Source: Betaproteobacteria bacterium HGW-Betaproteobacteria-14
Lineage (GTDB): Bacteria > Pseudomonadota > Gammaproteobacteria > Burkholderiales > Rhodocyclaceae
Reading direction: 5' to 3'
Length of the DNA: 43,675 bases
Assembly: GCA_002840845.1 (NCBI GenBank)
Contig: PHCS01000016.1
Coordinates: 1 to 43,675 of the forward strand
The notes under the pieces were generated by a model. The model was not told where the DNA came from, did not search any database, and was given only the letters and a program-made list of their open reading frames with translations. Positions 40,202 through 43,675 of the stretch are shown here, one piece after another (the stretch's first letter is position 1; the number at the start of each line of letters is the position of its first letter). A program made the translations under genes and the position numbers.

Positions 40202-43200
40202 TCATTTTGCCCACCACCCTTTGCCTTCCACAAACTTGAAGCCTAATTCCCTGAGTTGATTGGCTATTGCCCCGTCCTGTATCAAGTAGTGCGCCCACAA
40301 GGCACCCTTCTTTTCGCGGTTATCGACCAGCTTTATATTCTTCGACCTACAAAACTTGATGACCTGCGCCATCCATTCCGTTCGGCTCGAAGAGCGCGTG
40401 GCTTCAGTCCTTGGCCGAAACATCTCAACCTGCGGTTCTTCCTGCTTAGGCTGCACGATTACGGGAGCCTCAACGTCAAGCAAGTCAGCCTCCGTTGCCG
40501 TTATAGCAGCAGACGAAGCAGGTGCCACTTCCTCATTGTCCTCATCTTCCGTATCCGGTGATGTTGCAGGCTGAATGGCTGTAGTATCGACCGTCCTGTG
40601 CTCGGTATGCACACTTCTGGGCGCCCCCTCGGCACCTATAGGTTCGATACCTCTCTCTTTCAACGTCTTCACTAGGTCGTCAAGCATTTCGTTACGCCGT
40701 CGGATGAAAGCCGAGGCAAAGCAGCGCCAGAAAACCCAACCAGCCCGCTCCAGCACGCGCTGACGCTGCATGTCGTTGGCCCACTTGTCTGCGCCGTGGT
40801 ATTGGTCTCCATCACACTCGATGGCTAGTCGTGCGTCGTTGTGGCCTTCCACAACCATGTCGATGCGGTACTGACCGACCCTTACCTGCGGGGTCACCCA
40901 GTAGCCACGTTGGGTAAGCGCATCGTACATCTCACGCTCGAAGGGTGATTCGCAGAGTTTGCGCAGGTCTTCCACTCGCATCTCGTCTTGCGCAAACGGT
41001 GAGCTGAAGTGCGAGATGAGCCTGCGCCTCAAGTGGTCCGCAGCGGAAAGGTGCTCTAGCTCCACTGAGCGCACCAGATACATTCGGTCCCTTGCCCGGG
41101 AAGCGGCAACGTTGAAGCGTTGGGCAAAGGTGTCGCGGGATAACGCTGTACCCTTCTCGTTTGGCGCGCTGACCATGGAAAGGAACATTACGTCACGCTC
41201 CTTGCCCTGGAATGTTCGCGCATCTCCACAGGCTATACGATGGCGCTGCATGATTTCTGGGCCGAGCTCCTCGGTCAGCCGCTCCCAAACCAGCAACGCT
41301 TGTTTGTCTGCCAACAAGGACACCACCCCTATGCTGCGCCCCTCCATAGCCGGGTCTTCCACCAGCGACTTGATTTCATCCACGATGAACCGTGCCTCTG
41401 GCTGGTTCAAGTCGCCCTTGCGGTAGCCGTCCTGAACCAGAACATCAATCAATGGCGGGTCAAGGCGCTCAGAGGCTTTTGGAATACGCAGTGGCCGCAG
41501 TTCGTGGTTGTAGAACTCGCGCTTGGAGTACTCGATGATAGGCCCAACGCAGCGGAAATGCTCCTTCAGCATCACTGCGCTCTTGGCGAACACGACTTTG
41601 TAGAGGTCGTAGATGGACCGCTCCGGCGACATCTGCGGACGATAGGTTGTCACCTGGTCGCCCAGGTAGCGGCTCATGAGACTGCGAACTTTCTCCTCTT
41701 CGAGTCCTACCCATTCCGGAGAAACCTGCTTATCGTCACCGACAATGAGTACTTTCTGGGCCCGGAGTAACGCTGGCAATGCTGTGAGGTCAGATTGAGA
41801 AGCTTCGTCAATGACTACGAGGTCAAAGCATCCAAGCTCTGGGGGAAGTGACTCAGACACGCGATAATGGGGCATTATCCAGCAGGGCACAGCAGGGTTT
41901 GCAAGCGACGCTGCCATCCTGGCATCCTGGCGATAACGCACAGCGCGCTTTCCGGTTCCTTTTCCGATTTTCTGGATGGCGTTGAGATACGCTTGCAGTG
42001 CAGCCCTGATGCTGGGGGATGCATTCTCTGCGAGTTGCAGCCAGGTGCGCTTGATGACGATGTCGCGATAGGCGCGTGCCAAATCGCTTTCTACCTCATG
42101 GCGGTCCTTCGCCAGTTTCGTCAGTTCCTTCTGGGCGTCTATCGACTCTAAGTAGGTAGCAAGCCGGCGCAATCGCCACGCTTTGCGCCAGTTATCGGGC
42201 AACAGAGAGTCGACTGTGCCTTCGAGCGGAAGTGAGAGAGCTTCTGCGTACTTAGGCGCCCCCGAGGACTCTACCTTGTCACAAATCTCACGAACCGTTT
42301 CCAAGTACATGCCCAAGCCCAGCACGCGCACAAGTTCCCCCATCAGATCTGACCATAGCGCCTGCATTTGGGAGTCTTCTACTGATTTGTTACCCAGCGT
42401 CGAGGTAAGGAACTGACGGATGCGCTCGATGATGCGTCCATTTCGGCCTTCTAATACCTTCTGGAAGCGCTCCTTGATTGCCCAAACGTTGGCCAGCCGA
42501 TTCTTGGTGAGATGATGGCGAAGCGCCTTTTCCAATTCTGACAGGCGCGCTGGATTATCAGCGAGCTCTCTTACATGTGGCCAATTCGGGAATACGTGTG
42601 AGGCAGCGGTGCTGAGCTCCCTTTCTGCCGTCACGACGGACTTCACCTTGAGGTAAAGGGAATAGCCTTTGGCAGCAGCTAGCCCGCCTTCAGGTTTGTC
42701 GCCAGGCACTACATCCAGGTGAAACTCCGGAGCAAGCGTATTCCAGCGCAGTGCCAGTTCGCGCAACAGGGCAAGCAGTTCCAGATACGATTTAACATGG
42801 CTCCATCCCTCAGCACCATCTGGTTTGACGCCCAGCACCTTGACTGATTCCAGCCGTCTTTTCTGCTCGGTCTTGCCGAACAGCCCCTTGAGACCAAATG
42901 CTCCTTTACCGTTTGCAAGGTTATCGACGGCCTCCATGAACTCGCCGTCCATCTCGACTCCTGCCGGCGCGGCGACCGGGCGTTCGATAAAGGCTTTACG
43001 GGCTTCCAGAATCTGTACTAGTTCAGCGCCCAAGGATTCCAGCATCTGAAGGAGGTCGTTGGTGCTCCCAAGTCTGAGGCGCTCGCGCATGAGCACTGTC
43101 CAGGGGCGGTGCGCCTGGAGCAACTCATCGCGCAAGTGCTGAAGATTCGCAATATGAGTAATGAGCCGCTGGGCGACGGTGAGCGTTTCCTGGCTTGAGT

Positions 43201-43675
43201 CCGCAAGCGCCGGAACGTCGCCGTTCTCAACTCCCTCTTTCAGGATGTGGAATTGAGACAGGTCCTGATGGACTTCAAGAAGTGCTTTCGAGTCCGGGAA
43301 CTCAATCAATTGCGGCAACACTGCGCCACGGTAGTCGATATCCTGGCAAAGTTTGCGTCGCGCCTCCCTTAACCGGACGATGTCCGAGTCTGAGAACTGT
43401 GGAGCATAGTCTGGCTCAACCCCAAGGGCGTCGGGAATCCACTCATATTGCCCACAGTTTTCGACTACTTCGCGGGCTGCATCCTGCGGGTTGATTTCCT
43501 CTGTATCAAGTCTCACTTTGGCAAGGTTCTTCTTTGCCCAGCCGGAAATCTTGTGGTCGATGCTTGAGAGCTTACCGTGTAGCGCATCGATGGACTCTTC
43601 GAGATGATTGATGGCGCGCGCAGTAGCGCTTCGGTCAAGGCTCTGCACTTCTGAGGCAATTTTTTGGATGGCGTG
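40202..43675 (-). CDS. SF1 helicase with C-terminal Vsr/DUF559-type nuclease, 5' end outside the window
   Basis: At least 1,157 codons, open to the window edge. The first 550 or so residues are helical and unassigned; the helicase motifs visible are Walker B LVVIDEASQSDL (about residue 610 from GTG 43648), VLIVGDDKQVSP, ARTFQGKERDVMFLS and RFNVAASRARDRMYLV; the Walker A motif must lie upstream of the window. From about 880 a nuclease domain follows: SPFEREMYDALTQRGY, YRIDMVV and AIECDGDQYHG, the D/ExD pattern of MTES_1575/DUF559 and Vsr-like endonucleases. An acidic linker and a short C-terminal domain end it. Such helicase-nuclease fusions occur as stand-alone phage-defence genes (Hhe-like), which I consider likely here. 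Confidence 0.85.
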   Translation of the reverse strand, partial: HAIQKIASEVQSLDRSATARAINHLEESIDALHGKLSSIDHKISGWAKKNLAKVRLDTEEINPQDAAREVVENCGQYEWIPDALGVEPDYAPQFSDSDIVRLREARRKLCQDIDYRGAVLPQLIEFPDSKALLEVHQDLSQFHILKEGVENGDVPALADSSQETLTVAQRLITHIANLQHLRDELLQAHRPWTVLMRERLRLGSTNDLLQMLESLGAELVQILEARKAFIERPVAAPAGVEMDGEFMEAVDNLANGKGAFGLKGLFGKTEQKRRLESVKVLGVKPDGAEGWSHVKSYLELLALLRELALRWNTLAPEFHLDVVPGDKPEGGLAAAKGYSLYLKVKSVVTAERELSTAASHVFPNWPHVRELADNPARLSELEKALRHHLTKNRLANVWAIKERFQKVLEGRNGRIIERIRQFLTSTLGNKSVEDSQMQALWSDLMGELVRVLGLGMYLETVREICDKVESSGAPKYAEALSLPLEGTVDSLLPDNWRKAWRLRRLATYLESIDAQKELTKLAKDRHEVESDLARAYRDIVIKRTWLQLAENASPSIRAALQAYLNAIQKIGKGTGKRAVRYRQDARMAASLANPAVPCWIMPHYRVSESLPPELGCFDLVVIDEASQSDLTALPALLRAQKVLIVGDDKQVSPEWVGLEEEKVRSLMSRYLGDQVTTYRPQMSPERSIYDLYKVVFAKSAVMLKEHFRCVGPIIEYSKREFYNHELRPLRIPKASERLDPPLIDVLVQDGYRKGDLNQPEARFIVDEIKSLVEDPAMEGRSIGVVSLLADKQALLVWERLTEELGPEIMQRHRIACGDARTFQGKERDVMFLSMVSAPNEKGTALSRDTFAQRFNVAASRARDRMYLVRSVELEHLSAADHLRRRLISHFSSPFAQDEMRVEDLRKLCESPFEREMYDALTQRGYWVTPQVRVGQYRIDMVVEGHNDARLAIECDGDQYHGADKWANDMQRQRVLERAGWVFWRCFASAFIRRRNEMLDDLVKTLKERGIEPIGAEGAPRSVHTEHRTVDTTAIQPATSPDTEDEDNEEVAPASSAAITATEADLLDVEAPVIVQPKQEEPQVEMFRPRTEATRSSSRTEWMAQVIKFCRSKNIKLVDNREKKGALWAHYLIQDGAIANQLRELGFKFVEGKGWWAK

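Larger units (their letters stand above)
24046..43675. mobile_element. genomic island integrated next to tRNA-Glu (right end outside the window)
   Basis: From just after tRNA-Glu the GC content falls, core genes disappear, and there are a tyrosine integrase, AlpA, repeat arrays, WYL regulators, nuclease-like genes, a CBASS operon and a helicase-nuclease. No conjugation or replication gene is seen in this part, so whether it is an ICE, a phage-like or a non-mobile island is open. No second copy of the tRNA 3' end was found inside the window, so the element continues beyond 43675. Confidence 0.8.

Noticed and set aside
24046-43675. Second copy of the tRNA-Glu 3' end (right attachment site)
   Set aside because: Not found in the window; the island seems to extend beyond the right edge.

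Overview
The window looks like a GC-rich betaproteobacterial chromosome, probably Rhodocyclales-like. The basis is the class I PHA cluster (phaC, two phaB copies, phaR) next to rimO, the divergent bamD/rluD pair and the general protein style. Genus cannot be fixed from the sequence alone. At about position 24,050 the character changes: after a tRNA-Ala/tRNA-Glu pair the GC content drops and the genes become those of an integrated, defence-carrying genomic island that runs past the right edge.

1-24,045, core chromosome. Two alpha/beta hydrolases, a PIG3-type quinone oxidoreductase, a FrnE-type DsbA protein, a cold-shock protein, a secreted pentapeptide-repeat protein, a GST and a FadD ligase are followed by one lower-GC orphan gene. 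Next comes a minus-strand operon (3-hydroxyacyl-CoA dehydrogenase, membrane GGDEF cyclase, and a YrfG-like HAD protein that has lost its catalytic DxD motif). After usp come divergent bamD and the overlapping rluD-pgeF-eamA operon, a ZIP transporter, the PHA genes, rimO and a GlcD-like flavoprotein. Small intergenic repeats occur here, one with compensatory stem changes.

24,046-27,120, left end of the island beside tRNA-Glu. In order: a 9-bp direct repeat with 11-bp spacing, an iteron-like 11-bp repeat array, a pair of 13-bp repeats 63 bp apart, a sigma70-type promoter, and about 880 nt without a convincing ORF but packed with stem-loops (a probable large structured RNA). Then come a 57-residue acidic protein, a tyrosine integrase and AlpA.

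27,121-35,028, accessory genes with a defence-island look. A divergent locus holds two membrane proteins and a WYL regulator. A second divergent locus has DUF2779 nuclease, WYL regulator and a PD-(D/E)XK-like protein facing a large double-AAA+ ATPase. The second locus has two perfect 19-bp operators (TGCGAC-N7-GTCGCA) between the divergent genes, and related sites lie upstream of the first WYL gene.

35,029-40,201, a complete type II CBASS operon (CapV patatin phospholipase, CD-NTase, Cap2 E1/E2 ligase, Cap3 JAMM protease). It is bracketed by inverted 102/107-bp repeats, preceded by a tyrosine-recombinase remnant and followed by an attC-like hairpin. 40,202 to the end: most of an SF1 helicase with a C-terminal Vsr/DUF559-type nuclease domain, its 5' end outside the window.

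Best candidates for something undescribed: the large structured RNA with its iteron array and small ORF at the integrase end, and the WYL/DUF2779/AAA+ locus with its operators. CBASS itself is a known system; its cassette-like setting is the unusual part.
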